Assembly: GCA_002286715.1 (NCBI GenBank)
Contig: NSJX01000002.1
Span: 1,040,396 to 1,104,395 of the forward strand
DNA: 64,000 nt
Direction of reading: 5' to 3'
Source of the DNA: Dentipellis sp. KUC8613
Lineage: Eukaryota; Basidiomycota; Agaricomycetes; Russulales; Hericiaceae
Both the position numbers and the translations under genes were made by a program. Position 1 is the first letter of the stretch. The number at the start of each line of letters is the position of its first letter. The notes under the pieces are model-generated. The model ran no database searches. It was not told the origin of the DNA and worked only from the letters and a program-made list of their open reading frames with translations. Positions 12,500-23,944 of this stretch are shown in pieces.

Positions 12500-13893
12500 C
12501 TATGCACGCTCAGTAGAGACCACCTCTTCGTGCACCTTTTCATCTTCGGGCGTATGCCAAAGTTCCGGCGCATCTCGGATGAGGACCTAGTACAACTTCA
12601 GCAAGAGAGATCTGAAAACACCTGGTAGTACTTACTATGACAACCTCGACAGCGATGAGCAGGATGATGATGATTTCCATGCGGGCCGCAGAAGTCTCGG
12701 TGAGGAGTTGGCGCAGGACGGATTGCACCTGAAGTCATTGTCAGCAAATATTTCAAACACTATGGTCACTCGAATACTCACTTCGGCCGCGTAAGTGATC
12801 TTATCGTTGACATCCCGAATCCTCGCTTTCACCTCCAAGGCATTACTGAGGGAGTTGAAGTAACCTGGCACCCATGCTGAGTTAGGAGAGGCAACAAATA
12901 ATACGAGTGAGGCACGCACTCTCCAAGACAGGCTCTGCCCAGTAGAAATCCGGGGTATCATAGAAATTTTCCCTGTTCAAGTTCAAACCTTGACGGAACT
13001 TGAGCAGTTCTCCTAACTTCTTGACGAGAGCACGCCTTCCCATACCGGGCTTCCCAGTCTTCTCCAAGGAGTGTGGCAGGAAAGCGACCGAAGAAAGATA
13101 GTGGTCCAAAGAAACCTCAAGGACTGAAAGCGCTGTAGAACGCGAGAGGGCTTGCGAGAATGCATAACGAGCGAGCAGTGTCTCCTTCGGTAACGCAGAC
13201 GCAGGCAGCGCAGCTGGCAGAGTGTCATCCTCGGTCAGAGTCGGGCTAGACCCCAAGATAATCAAGTCTCCTTGCAGCCGGGTATTCCTAGGAAACGACA
13301 GTCACGATTAATTTCAATATAAAACAAGACGAGAGTACGTACTCTGAGTGATCCGTCACGAACTCCAACTCTTCGGACTCCGGCTCCCGCAGAGGTCCAA
13401 CCTCGATACCAGGCCCTGACAAGTATTCCTTGCGGAACACTTGCGCATCCTCTTCTGAAAGACCCCAACATACGAAGCTCCCGTTGTTGAAGATGAACAC
13501 TTCACCTTTCCTGTCCCCAACACCCCAGCTAGGCACCCAAAATGCCTCATGAAGTGCACGAGAATGAGGGGGCAGACGGTTGCGGAGGTGCGCAAGAATG
13601 TATCGTTCTGCCGTGGCCAAGGTCGTGATAGGGTGGATTTCACTTCGTGTGGGCTTGGGGTTCGACCGGATGGGCAGAGAGTCCTCCGCCGTCAGACGCA
13701 GTGGTGTGAAAGCCTTGGGTTTCGCCTTCGGCTCAGGTGTCAGGGGTTTCGCGGCTTTCGACGCGAATCTCCTCCATGACTGCGCATCAAGACGAGCAGA
13801 GGCGAGTCTGGGTGCACTCTGACGGAGACCAGAGGTCGACGCGAAGCTTCGCGTCGACTGTCGCGCTCCCCAGTTCAGGATATAACGGTTCAT
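12500..13893 (-). CDS. Mitochondrial RMND1/Rmd1-family (DUF155) protein
   Basis: Member of the DUF155 family (human RMND1, yeast Mrx10/Rmd1/Rmd8); RMND1 is a mitochondrial inner-membrane protein that supports mitochondrial translation. The start at 13893 gives a basic, Ser/Arg-rich presequence (MNRYILNWGARQSTRSFAST.. then SWRRFASKA), typical of mitochondrial import. The domain follows: EVFIFNNGSFVCWGLSEEDA, ELEFVTDHSE, LQGDLIILG, LARYAFSQALSRSTALSVLE, LGELLKFRQGLNLN, DTPDFYWAEPVLE, and near the C-terminus the hydrophobic helix RMEIIIILLIAVEVVIVLIR. The last exon ends in a charged tail at 12500. About six GT-AG introns. The family is clear; the matrix-facing role is inferred from the presequence. 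Confidence 0.9.
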
Positions 13894-14332
13894 CTGTTTG
13901 GTCCGTAGTCCAATTCAGCCAATGATGCAAGAAGGTAATGGGTTTTATGGTATACCTGAGACGGTGGTTCAAGAGAGAGATGCGGGCTTTACAATCAGGC
14001 AGGACGCGCTTCGCCTTTTGTCGGGACTCGGGGCAATACCCTGATCATGGACCCTTACGTCAAATATGGCCGACCGACGGCCGATTTGACGCGTTCTGTT
14101 GATCTGCCGCGGCCGGCATGCGTATACGCCGCATGGCCCATTAGCTTGTGATTTTATATTCCAAGCCTCCATTTTGAGGAGACGAAGACAATGTCTAGCA
14201 ATACTTTATCCTTAGCAAAGAAATGGAACGCGAGCTGGTACCGACAGGTCCACCGAGATGAAGAATCTGCTATTCAATAAGCCAAGAGGCTTACAAGAGC
14301 CTGGATGGAACGTCAAATTCAGAGCCGAGTTG
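13894..14332. other. Intergenic region with a hairpin
   Basis: About 440 bp between the start of the RMND1-like gene and the stop of the TPR-protein gene, both on the minus strand. At 14059-14092 an inverted repeat pairs CGTCAAAT with ATTTGACG around GGCCG/CGGCC, a possible stem-loop. No gene seen. Confidence 0.45.
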
Positions 14333-15676
14333 TTATGCCATCTCGACATCCTCCTCCTCATCGCTTCCCTCAACGTCCTCCCAGCCATCCTCATCTCCAG
14401 CATCCTCCTCAGGTGAAGGTTTAATTCCAAGTTCATCCAGCTTGCTAATGAGCTCGTTGACGTGGTCAAGTAGTGGTATATCAGGATGTCCCTGGTTTTT
14501 GTGAAGCTAGACGGAGCGGTGTCAGGCAGGATCGACAGTATGAGGGCCAGGATGTGCACACCGTCTGGCATGTCTCTAGGCAGTCCCTCGCATCTCGTGC
14601 AAGGTCATCCCAAGCGAGTTCGTCCAGTTTTCCGCCATTTTCGTGGGCTTGCTCCGCCATCATGAAGAAGCACCAGCCTTCCAGATACCATGCCTCAACT
14701 TCCTCATCATCCGCAGCCATAATGCCTTGCAGCACTAGCAAGGCAGGGGTATACAATGACAGCTCTAGGAATAATTTTGTCAAGCTCAGTCTACTCGATA
14801 TTGGTGGTAATCGGTTATCATCTGCAGGTGAGTGTCGCTATGAGGACGAGTATGGCATCGGTGGGGAAATCGACATACCAGCTTCGAAGTCCTTCCACAA
14901 TGACCAAGCTTTCTCCAGGATAACCTTCGCATCGTCGGGCCGCTGCTGAGACATCCTTACGGACGCCAAAGTCTGCATCGCCTCCGTGTTATTCGGGTCG
15001 ATCTGTAAGGCCGTGGCGAGCAGGTCTTCACAGGTTTTCTCTGCCGCTGGATCGAAGCTTCATCGAGAGTAAGCTGAAGCACCAAATCGGGGGATGGATA
15101 ACCTCACCAGAGATCATATGAGGGGTCCATCCAGATTTCCACCTGGCCGATCAGAGCACGTACGATAGTCCGCCTCGTCTCCGCCTCGTCTTCATCGGGG
15201 TTGGTAGCAGCCGAGGCGCGCTCCTTTCCTTTTAGTTGCGCGGTGAGGATATCCACAGCCGCGCGATAATGCTGGAGGGCCAACTGCGGATCATCGCTTA
15301 GCTGGGCCAAATATAGGTGTACGGCAGGAGGGGCTGCCTGAGAAGCATTTTTACTTGCAACAAGCAAGCTTTCGAAAGTCTGTAGACAAAATTAATGACA
15401 CTCCTGAGATCGGCGCTCTGAACGTACTTGCTTGGCCGCATCCAAATCACCAGACTCCAGCAGTACCACACCCAGCATCTCCTTAGCTTCTGCATTGTCC
15501 GGTGCTCGTTCTAGTATTCGCTCAATGAATCGTTGCGCCAGTTCCCAATCACATTGCACGATGAGTTCTTGGGCTTTTTCGAGTAAGGCGGGAACGGCAG
15601 GCGTCGTCGATGTTTCTTCTTTTGCCGGTTCGGTGGGTGGCCGCGCCTTTCGTGTTTTTGTTCTTGTCCGTCCCAT
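14333..15676 (-). CDS. ACL4: TPR protein, Acl4-like ribosomal-protein chaperone
   Basis: Probable homologue of yeast Acl4 (YDR161W), the dedicated chaperone that escorts ribosomal protein uL4 to the nucleus. The start at 15676 gives a basic N-terminus (MGRTRTKTRKARPPTEPAKE). TPR units follow: ALLEKAQELIVQCDWELAQR with FIERILERAPDNAEAKEMLG, a second pair around LYLAQLSDDPQLALQHYRAA, a third around LATALQIDPNNTEAMQTLAS, and a fourth in LELSLYTPALLVLQGIMA and AWYLEGWCFFMMAEQ. The protein ends in a very acidic tail (DAGDEDGWEDVEGSDEEEDV), as expected for a chaperone of a basic ribosomal protein. Six or so exons. TPR assignment is firm; the Acl4 identity rests on layout and the acidic tail. Confidence 0.75.
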
Positions 15677-15948
15677 GTTAGAGTGTCTTTAGAGAAACAG
15701 GCCTACGAAGAGACGGGAGTGGGTTCAAGGCCTCGGGCCCAAGAGGCTGCAGAATTACAAGGCCGAAAATGGAAATCGGGGTGGTGGGCGGCTAATTTGC
15801 CGGCCAATGCCGTTCCCCCTGCTAACCGTCGCTTCGAAGTACTTGACGAGCTCGCGCACACCAGATCCTCCATGATTTTATTTCTTCCTACAAAGAGCAC
15901 CAGCACTCACTGAAGCATCGCTCTTTTGGCCTGAGCCGGGCGCCCGCC

Positions 15949-17236
15949 ATGGCCTCTTCAAACGCAGAAGAGCGAGGAGCCATGGACGAATTGTTCATGG
16001 AGAGGTTGGAGGCGTTTACGGTGAAGACACTCTCAGATATCAGGGCCTTCGCAGAAAGGGAGAACTGTCCCACTGATATTGTTCGTATTCATCGGTGTAG
16101 CCCGGGGTATCAGTCCTAAGTTGCGCACAGGTGAGGCGTTATGTTGCAGAACGGCACTGCCAATACCTTTTCGACGCCAGCACTCCTTCAGCGACTTCGA
16201 GACACGAAAGAAGTATGGGCGGCAATGGCAGACCTGGCTTCGCTCATTGACCCTTATTTATTTAGTTCATTCAGTTCTTGTGGCGACTTCAAGATCGCTA
16301 GAGTCTTTACATGCGACTACTGGAATCCATTCATTCTTCGTCGTAGTAGACCCTGACAAGCCCGACGATGACGGATTTCTCGGTGGTACCCTGCTCGGAA
16401 GAGAGTTCTGGAGAGGCCTGAGAGCTGGCGGGGCGAGCGGCGCTCGCGCATTCCATGCACAAGCTGTCCAAGCTGCTCAGGGTACCACTTCCGGCAGCGG
16501 GGCCACACCCATACCTGCAGTGTCTGCGACCCCGTCAAAGCTCCCTTCACACCAACTGAAAGCGGAGGTTTACGCCGGCGTTCGTGCGGCGCTACGGTGA
16601 GAGCAGTCCCCCGATCTCAGCCCAGTCTGGTAAAGTCATGTCTCGTTCAGCGCAACTTCTGGCGTTCGTAATGCCGACATGAAGTGGACAAATCATGAAA
16701 GATTGAGCACATACGGTGTTCGGATAGAAGGATGGCCTCCGGCCGTCCCTCTTCAGAACCCCTCTTCCTTGTCTATGACCCAGAACAGACTTCTCAAAGA
16801 CTATCTCGATAGAGGGATCCTCAAATTCCACAGGCTCGACGACCCAGGCGGCACAGACCAAGCAAACATTGGTCGGGCAAGCGATGGCTTAGGTGGTGAC
16901 ATCTCTTGGGCGGTGGCCGACGAGCCTTCTGCATCGGTAGGCGATCGAGAAGCCACTCTCTCCGATCTACAACCCTGACCAACTTGGCCACACGTTATTC
17001 AGCAAGCTGATACAAGTCAAGAAACCCGCGTGAATGCAAACCCGTTCGCTGTGTCTCGAGATGTTACGCCGCACGAGACCCCTTCCTGGGGCAGACTTGA
17101 CCAAGCTCTCCACGAGCCCTTTGGTATCGCCACGTCTCTCGATCCTACTTTATCTCTTTTACGATCCGACGGTTCGGGATCGTCCGTTGATACACAACAA
17201 GACGGCCGGAAAAGAAAGCGAGACGATGGTGTTTGA
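15949..17236 (+). CDS. Conserved Agaricomycete hypothetical protein
   Basis: I do not recognise a named domain. Exon 1 at 15949 (MASSNAEERGAMDELFMERL, then TLSDIRAFAERENCPTDI) is followed by a helical exon near 16153-16260 (STPALLQRLRDTKEVWAAMA). Next comes the block VVVDPDKPDDDGFLGGTLLG followed by REFWRGLRAGG (16345-16435), then MKWTNHERLSTYGVRIEGWP with VPLQNPSSLS (16680-16780). These last two blocks resemble a hypothetical family I recall from mushroom genomes. A 66-nt intron (16937-17002) with a CTGAC branch point removes an in-frame stop and joins to a final exon ending in GRKRKRDDGV, a possible nuclear localisation signal. The join between exons 1 and 2 is uncertain. Possibly a nuclear regulatory protein, but that is speculation. 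Confidence 0.65.
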
Positions 17237-17534
17237 CCCGAAATTCTCTACGTATGAAGGAGGTCTTTTCTATTATTCGTGCTCCTGCGGTGTAGACTTT
17301 CCCGGACAGTCTGGAATAATAATGCTGTAGTATCGATTACGACTGATGGGATGTCTTGGAGCAAGCATGTACGTTCTACTCATTGCTGGACCCGCGGCCT
17401 GGAATTACGTTGTGAACAATGTGGCGAATTTGTCATCGGAACGACGCAGCACCACGCGGAGTTGGGCGGTCTCGGCAGCGACCCTCTTTTGAAGGTCTCC
17501 CCACGCGTTCTTCGACTTGTCTTCCACCATCACC
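17237..17534 (+). other. Cys/His-rich reading frames upstream of SVF1
   Basis: About 300 bp between the orphan stop and the SVF1 start. It holds in-frame pieces with paired cysteines and histidines (YYSCSCGVDFPGQSG at about 17265; HVRSTHCWTRGLELRCEQCG at about 17370; TTQHH at 17445) that could be exons of a zinc-binding C-terminus of the orphan or remnants. They cannot be joined with confidence. The region must also hold the SVF1 promoter. Confidence 0.3.
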
Positions 17535-18973
17535 ATGTTCTCTTCAATTTTCTCGTGAGCACCCTCTAACCCAAACAATGGTATAACCTGATTCCTTCAC
17601 AGAACTTCGCCCCCAGTAGATCCCAAAGCACCGAACTTTCATCCGGTTTCCTCCCGCTTCCCTAGCGATGAGCTATTTGGAGAATTAGAGCCAAAGGACA
17701 CCGAGCTGTTGTGCCCGAGTGGGTTCGCCGCCGAGACACAGGTCTGGTACCAGATCTTGGAAGATGGCACGTCTGTCATGTGCCAGATTATTCACTCGTC
17801 CATTGGGTGCGCCGCCCAAGTCCTCCTTTTCCAAGGGTATCGCAGCTAATAATCGATTGCAGAGTGTGGTACCCCACAATCCAGTTCACATTCAAGATCT
17901 ACCACCCAAAGACTGGAGAGAAGGTCTGGCGATCCGTCAATGTGTCCAACTTCGTGACGCCGCCTCCTGGCTTGGACAGGCGTTCTAGCAAGGCGGATCA
18001 GTTCACGATCACCCACAGGTCGAATCCCGGCACTGACTTCCCAGAGGCCTACGACATCCAGTTCAACGACGACGACCTGAAGATTGCTCTTGAAGTCCGC
18101 CGCCCGGCTAGCGCGCCTGGCTTCAAGATTGGCAAGGGTCCCAAGGGCGGTTACTCGAACTTTGGTACCGACGTGGAGCAGCCAGAAGGCTACGTTGTTC
18201 ATCGCTTCTGGCCTTACACCCTCGCGAAGGGAGTTATCATCCGGCAAGGCAACGTGCTCGACGTGGATGGTCCCGGCATGTTCGTTCACGCCATTCAGGG
18301 CATGCGCCCCAACCTCGTGGCCGCGCGCTGGAATTTCGCCCACTTCCAAAGCCCGCAGCACGGCGGCGTCTCTGCTATCCAGATGGAGTTCACCACGATC
18401 GATGCGTACGGCCGCAAGGGTCCCGGTTCTGGTTTCGTTTCAGTGAACGTTGGTTCGCTGGTCATCGGGGGGAAGCTCGTGACGGTCACCGCAGAGACGA
18501 AGTGGCCGGACGAAGAGCCGTCTGAAGATGCCCCCGTCAAGTCGCGCGCCTTACATCTGAAGCCCGCGCACGATCCCGACACTGGGTACAACCAACCTAC
18601 AGAGTTGTTGTTCCGCTTCGCGGGGCCCTCTTTACTCGCTGACGCTCCTGGCACCGTCGAAGCATCGCTTCCCGTCATCGTTGGCGAACCCTCGAATCCT
18701 AAAGGACTTATCGAGAAAGTGGACTTCCTTGCCGAGGTTCCGGCACTAGTGAAGGCTGTTGTGAGCTACGTCGCGGGCACCAAGCCATACATCTACCAGG
18801 TACGATAAGAGCGTCTGTTTCATTTGGGTTTCAGTTATCTGACAGATATCTCTGGATAGTGGATCAATCCAACAACGTTGACCATCAAAGGTCCTGATTC
18901 CATAGCGCCTGGTCTGTCCGGCGGCTTAGAGGCCGAAGGCCACGTTTACGTTGAAGCGACATTCATTTCCTAA
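17535..18973 (+). CDS. SVF1: Survival factor Svf1
   Basis: Svf1-family lipocalin-like protein; in yeast it supports survival under oxidative and cold stress and acts in sphingolipid (ceramide) handling between ER and Golgi. Four exons join exactly: 17535-17554, 17603-17806, 17863-18799, 18860-18973, giving 424 residues, close to the family size. A 20-nt first exon encodes MFSSIFS, spliced to TSPPVDPKAPNFHPVSSRFP then SDELFGELEPKDTELLC. The core has ETQVWYQILEDGTSVMCQII, VWYPTIQFTFKIYHPKTGEK, QPEGYVVHRFWPYTLAKGVI and the C-terminal WINPTTLTIKGPDS. The antisense frame across the big exon is a shadow. High confidence. Confidence 0.95.
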
Positions 18974-19270
18974 ACACCCAGTCCCATTTACGACTTTGCC
19001 ATGACCTCATGCCAATAATCAGGAGGGGAGGGTTACGTTGATGCCCACCGCCTATAATACCTAGTGTGCCGTATAGAATAGCAATGAAGAAATCGAAAGA
19101 AAGAGATGATTGGAAGATCAGGAACGTTGAGACTGCGGAATTTGTGTGAGAAGAAACGGGGGGAGCAGCCACCGGTAGCGTGACTAGACTAGATCGGAGC
19201 CGAAGGTAAAGTGCTAAGAGACGGTACAACGACTCCTAATAACAAGTCTCAGAGCACCACATTATGTGCC
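18974..19270. other. Intergenic region SVF1 / M48 peptidase
   Basis: About 300 bp holding the SVF1 3' UTR and the promoter of the downstream peptidase. I see no clear motif and no gene. Confidence 0.4.
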
Positions 19271-21208
19271 ATGTTGAGTCCACTCCTCAGGACACAATCC
19301 CACCACCTCCCCCCCGTTCGCAACTTTCACTCTGCTCAGCGCTATCCTCCAAGAGGCCATGTCCCCACCTCACTGCGTGGTCCGCCTGTCACCGTCAAGG
19401 CTGAGCCCCGCCGCCTCATGGAGGCCGCCATACACTACCTCCCAGCAGCTGCCATGAACTTCCACTCGACACGTCGGAATGAGGCGTTGCCTATCCTCCC
19501 ACTCATCACGATTCTCAAGGTAGAGTTGCGATCAATTCTACTCCAAGGCTTGTGTCACTAATTGACAGTCGAACCGATGTAGGCTTCGACGGCACTCGAG
19601 ATGGCTCGAACGGCCGGCCGCATCGCGCTCACGCTGATCCCCGTCATTCTCATGAAGAACCATACCAGCCGCAAGATGCTCAAGCATGCCGAAGCCGTGA
19701 AGGAGAACAACCCGAACATAGTCATGCCGTGCGGGATGAACAATATCATCGAGAAGAAAAAGCATATTTTGCGGAAAATAAAGCTGCGGACGTATCTCTT
19801 CCACGCTCTTATGTTCACCCCTTTCTTCATTTTCTGGGCTGCGATTCTGGCGAGCATGGAGAGAACGCCCCTCACCGGCAGGTATGTGCAGACCCACCTA
19901 CTCCCGAAGAACAACCTATCTGATAAGATCGTCTTAGGTGGCGACTCATTCTACTATCTCCTCAGGAGGAAGACGAAATCGCGGCACAGCTTGCTGGGTC
20001 CGGGTGGTATCAAGCAGTCGGGGATATCATCACGAAGGACAGCGTCCCTAGGCTCGTGCCTCCAAGCGACTGGAGGTTCGCTTGGGTCAGGGATACTTTG
20101 CGCCAGCTCGAAACCGTTATTCCTACCCTCGGGCACGAGAGGTTACTGGGAGATGCTTGGTTAGAGAGAGGACCTGACGACAGCCCACTTCCGCCCCCGA
20201 CAGACTACCCTCTCCGACCACGACCTCGCGGCATAGAGCTGCTGCGCATGTTTTGCCACTTATCTCACAACACCGCTTCCATGTCCCCGCACAATATCCC
20301 TGGCCCTCCATATTCTCTCATCGTCGTCGACGACCCGAACTCGTGCAACGCCTTTTCGTACGGGTTCGGGCCCGACGGGGCCGGCGGCATCGTCGTGTTC
20401 TCAGGCTTCTTGGACAGCGTCCTGAGAGCCCATCCCGCCCTCGAGCCACAGATGAGAACACACCACAATGTTCCCAACTCCGAGGAAACATCATGGTGGT
20501 CTTATTTATTCGGAAGTTTCCTTACAGTCACACCTCCCGTTCAGCAGTATCAGCCGACCCAGGAGCAGACTGCTGAACTTGCGATTCTTCTCGCTCACGA
20601 ACTCTCCCACCTCATTCTGTCACATCACCTCGAGACGCTGTCGTCACGAACCATCGTCCTTCCCTTTGTATTATCCATCGTCGCCGATGTTGTGCGGACG
20701 TTGCTGTTCCCTGTGACGATGCTCTTTGGTCCGTTCGTGAACGACGCCGTTGGTCAGATGGGCAGCGCGTTGGGAAAAGGGGAGCTGTCGAAGCTTGGAG
20801 AGTACTGCACCAGCGTGAAGCAGGAGATAGAGGCTGACGTAGTGTCCGCACGGTAAATACCCCTGCTTTCCTGCTTTGGCTATATTCTAACACCTGTCGT
20901 TCAGGTTACTTGCTCATGCTGGCTTCGATCCTCGCAATGCAGTGCAGTTCTGGGAGCAACGACGGCATGCCGACGCTGCCTCTACAGCCGAATGCACCCC
21001 GGGCAACGCCGCGGAGAAGTATAGAAAGGTGGATGGGCTTGCCATGCGGATCATGGGCAACGACCACCCCGTAGACGAGGTGCGAGTCGAGAAGCTGCGT
21101 GGGGAGCTCCAGCGCTGGCGCGACGAGCGTGAGCGCGCGGTCGCGGCCCTGCTACGGCAACACGAGACGGAGATGGGGAGCTCTGAAGCATCACAGTGGC
21201 ACGGCTGA
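19271..21208 (+). CDS. Mitochondrial M48 metallopeptidase (Oma1-like)
   Basis: Zinc metallopeptidase of family M48, probably in the mitochondrial inner membrane; Oma1 cleaves stress-sensitive membrane proteins there. Four exons: 19271-19519, 19583-19881, 19938-20852, 20905-21208, giving 588 residues. The N-terminus is basic (MLSPLLRTQSHHLPPVRNFH then SAQRYPPRG). A membrane helix reads LFHALMFTPFFIFWAAILAS. The catalytic block is AILLAHELSHLILSHHLE (HExxH), followed by a hydrophobic segment (VLPFVLSIVADVVRTLLFPV). The third zinc ligand is the Glu in EIEADVVSARLLAHAGFDP. The protein is longer than yeast Oma1 and has an inserted segment between DWRF and NAFSYG. M48 assignment is certain; the Oma1 function is likely but not proven. 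Confidence 0.88.
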
Positions 21209-21655
21209 TACTTCTATCTCTGGATGGACGATACGTATACTCTCTGATCGTTTGACACGAGAGATGCACTTTCCTTACCCTTGAATTTCCCCTCTACTCA
21301 CCCTCTCCCTTTGTCTTTATCCTCCCGGCTTTGATCTGTGATCTGTGTACTATACTAACTGTAGCACTTCGATTCGCTTTGTTGTCGTAGACCACTCGGC
21401 GTTTCTCCCAGAACGCCGATACATATACTCTGGATATCTCGTTCGCCGTTAATTTCAGAATAATGCCGTGGACCCCCACTCACACCCAACTACCAATGAC
21501 ATACTCGGTCTGTCTCACTTTCAGTCTATCGCGAGGCGGACGGTGTCAATGTGGTCCTCGGCAAATCCATTAGATCAACATTCTACATAGGTACAGCAGT
21601 GGAAATAAGTACATGTCTAAAAGCACAAATAACAGGACTAGCTAGGAGTCTATAG
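21209..21655. other. Convergent intergenic region, start of duplicated 3' flank
   Basis: About 450 bp between the M48 peptidase stop and the permease stop. From 21581 the sequence (ttctacatag.. aagtacatg) resembles that at 24491 downstream of the second permease, so the duplication includes the 3' flank. Otherwise no feature. Confidence 0.5.
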
Positions 21656-23944
21656 CTAAGAAGTAGTAAGGAGAGGCTCTTCCTCCCGGGTATCTTGTTG
21701 AGCATGATATTTCCGGACGAGGTGCGCTGTGCGTGCACCGTCGCCCAGGTCTACGATTTCTTCGACAATTTCGTACCCTCCAAGACTAGGAAGCAGTACA
21801 ATCCATATGTAGTAGTAAATTCCACAAAGCTAGACAAGGTTAGGTGTTAGGCCAACGTATGCGAGATGAGAAAAAGAGGCACTCACAGCGAGAACACTGA
21901 GCCCAACGACACAATAGCTGTAGAAGGTAAAGTGAATAAACATACATTTGAATGGGCGGAGGCGAAGTACGTACGTCGCATACCAAAACGATACATCGGC
22001 ATGGCCGTCCTCCGGCGGAACCCTGAATGCCAATGTTAGATGCGGGAGCGGTATCATATGATTGTCCTTCTTACCAAGGCATGACCAAAAGAAATGAACA
22101 CTTGACCAGCCATACAATGATAGCGATGTTCCACACTTGGTACTTCGATGGAGCGAGGCCAGCCTCGGCGCGCCTGCGACGGAGGACCCATATTCCTACA
22201 CCGGTCGCGAACGTGAACACCTGAATACACGGTCCGTTGTTAGCATTCTAGATCACGCCATGTTGTCGGTATGCGCACTAGGTTGGGATACGACGCGAGA
22301 TCCAAAAGGAAGTTGAAGGCGTCTTTCGCGGGGAGGGCGAGGATCACCAAGACAGTCAGAAGGTACTTCAGCGACACAGGCGCGAGCGGGGTCCCGAACG
22401 GCTTGGTAGATGCGAAGAACTCGGGCCAGGGCAGGAGACCTTGACGTGCAACCTCTCGCAGGACGCGTGCTTGGCCGACGGTCTAGATTAAACATTAAAG
22501 AAGTGCAAATACGGACCACTCGATGCGGTTCTTACCACTGCGACCTAGAAGAAGGTTCAAGAGACCACCGTCAGCATATATGGGGAGTGGGAAGGATGAA
22601 TGTCACTGACAATATTCCCAACACAACTCAAAGCAACCATGATGGGCAATATCTTCGACGTCCACCCGTCACCAAACACCCTTTTGAAAAACAGTGCCGC
22701 AACAAGCTGTCCAGATCCTTTGATCTCGTCAGGCGGTACCGCCGCCACATACGAGACGTTGATCAGGAAGAACAGGACAGTTACGATAGCGAGCGACATG
22801 AAGCCCGCGTTGCGGACTGTTCGTACGGGATTCGTGCCCTTCACCTCGCTGAGCACGTTGAACGCGTTCGCCCAGCCGACGAAAGCGAAGTTGGTCTTGA
22901 CGAGAGCGGTGGCAAGGGCGTTCGGGTTGCCGCTCCCGCCTTTCCAGAGGTTGTCGAAGTTGGCGTAAGGGTCTGTGATCCGTGTGAGGCCCGCAAGGAC
23001 AGCAAGACCTGCCAGCGCAATGCTAATGGAGAGTAAATCTTTGAGCAACGACGAGGGAGAGGGAGGTGGGTGCTTACAAGACGAGAGATAAGACCTTAAA
23101 CGCGGTCAGGAAATTGACCACTCGAAGGGACCACTTCGTCGAGAGGCCAACGACTATATGCGGTGTGATCAACTGAAAATAAATCGAATGAAACAAAAGA
23201 CGTACGACCGACGCAGAACGTCGCGACGGCCAGCGCAAGCGCCGTCTGGTTGAACTCCGTAACGGGCTCGTCAAATATCGAGAGCACATATTGTGCAAAT
23301 ACGACAGAATTTGTGGCGCTGAATCTATACCCACACACATGAGTAGATCGCCTTCAGGCTGAGGTCGCTACGAACGACAGCAGGACGGAAGTCACGGCGA
23401 ATGCGGTGGGTACGAGGAAGCGTGGGCGGGGGTATGCTTGCTCCAGGTATACCACTTCCGCGCCGGATCTCTGGGGAAACATGCTCGCGAGTTCGGAGTA
23501 CGCGAGTAGTGCCACTGATAGCGGTGTCATGTCTTGTGAATAATTTCGAAGCATGGGTTCTGGCATTCACTTACAGAACGCGAATATTGGCGCAATGAGC
23601 CAGAAGGTGAGCAACAGGCCGACAGAGCCCACTGAGTTCAAAACAACACCAGGCACCGAGAATATGCCGGAGCCCAGGAGTTGTCCTAAATTCAGCATGG
23701 TTGCCGAAGTCAAGGACACTTCGCGACCGAGTGGGTTGTGCTGAACAATTGCACAGTTAAATTTGAATCCGTCCTTTCAAGCGACATACTGAAGTACCTT
23801 CTCCACCGGTGCGCCCTCCACCAAGTCCTCTTCTTCTTCAACTTCCTGGACTTCAACATCTACAGCCGGGGCCTTGTTTGCACTCGACGCCGAAGAGGCG
23901 GCGTCAACGTCTTCGGTGCTTCCATAGCCGTCCACGACAGACAT
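21656..23944 (-). CDS. Methionine/amino-acid permease, Mup1-like (copy 1)
   Basis: Twelve-helix LAT/APC-superfamily transporter, probably plasma membrane, importing methionine or a related amino acid. The start at 23944 (MSVVDGYGSTEDVDAA) is chosen because copy 2 has the equivalent Met. The N-tail is acidic (EVEEEEDLVEGAPVEK). Transport core: NPLGREVSLTSATMLNLGQL with LLGSGIFSVPGVVLNSVGSV, ALLAYSELASMFPQRSGAEV with VYLEQAYPRPRF, WKGGSGNPNALATALVKTNF with AFVGWANAFNVLSEVKG, MSLAIVTVLFFLINVSYVAA, and QGLLPWPEFFASTKPFGTP. The C-tail is GGYEIVEEIVDLGDGARTAH followed by EEEPLLTTS, ending at 21656. About ten GT-AG introns. All conserved segments are intact, so it should be functional. Confidence 0.9.
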
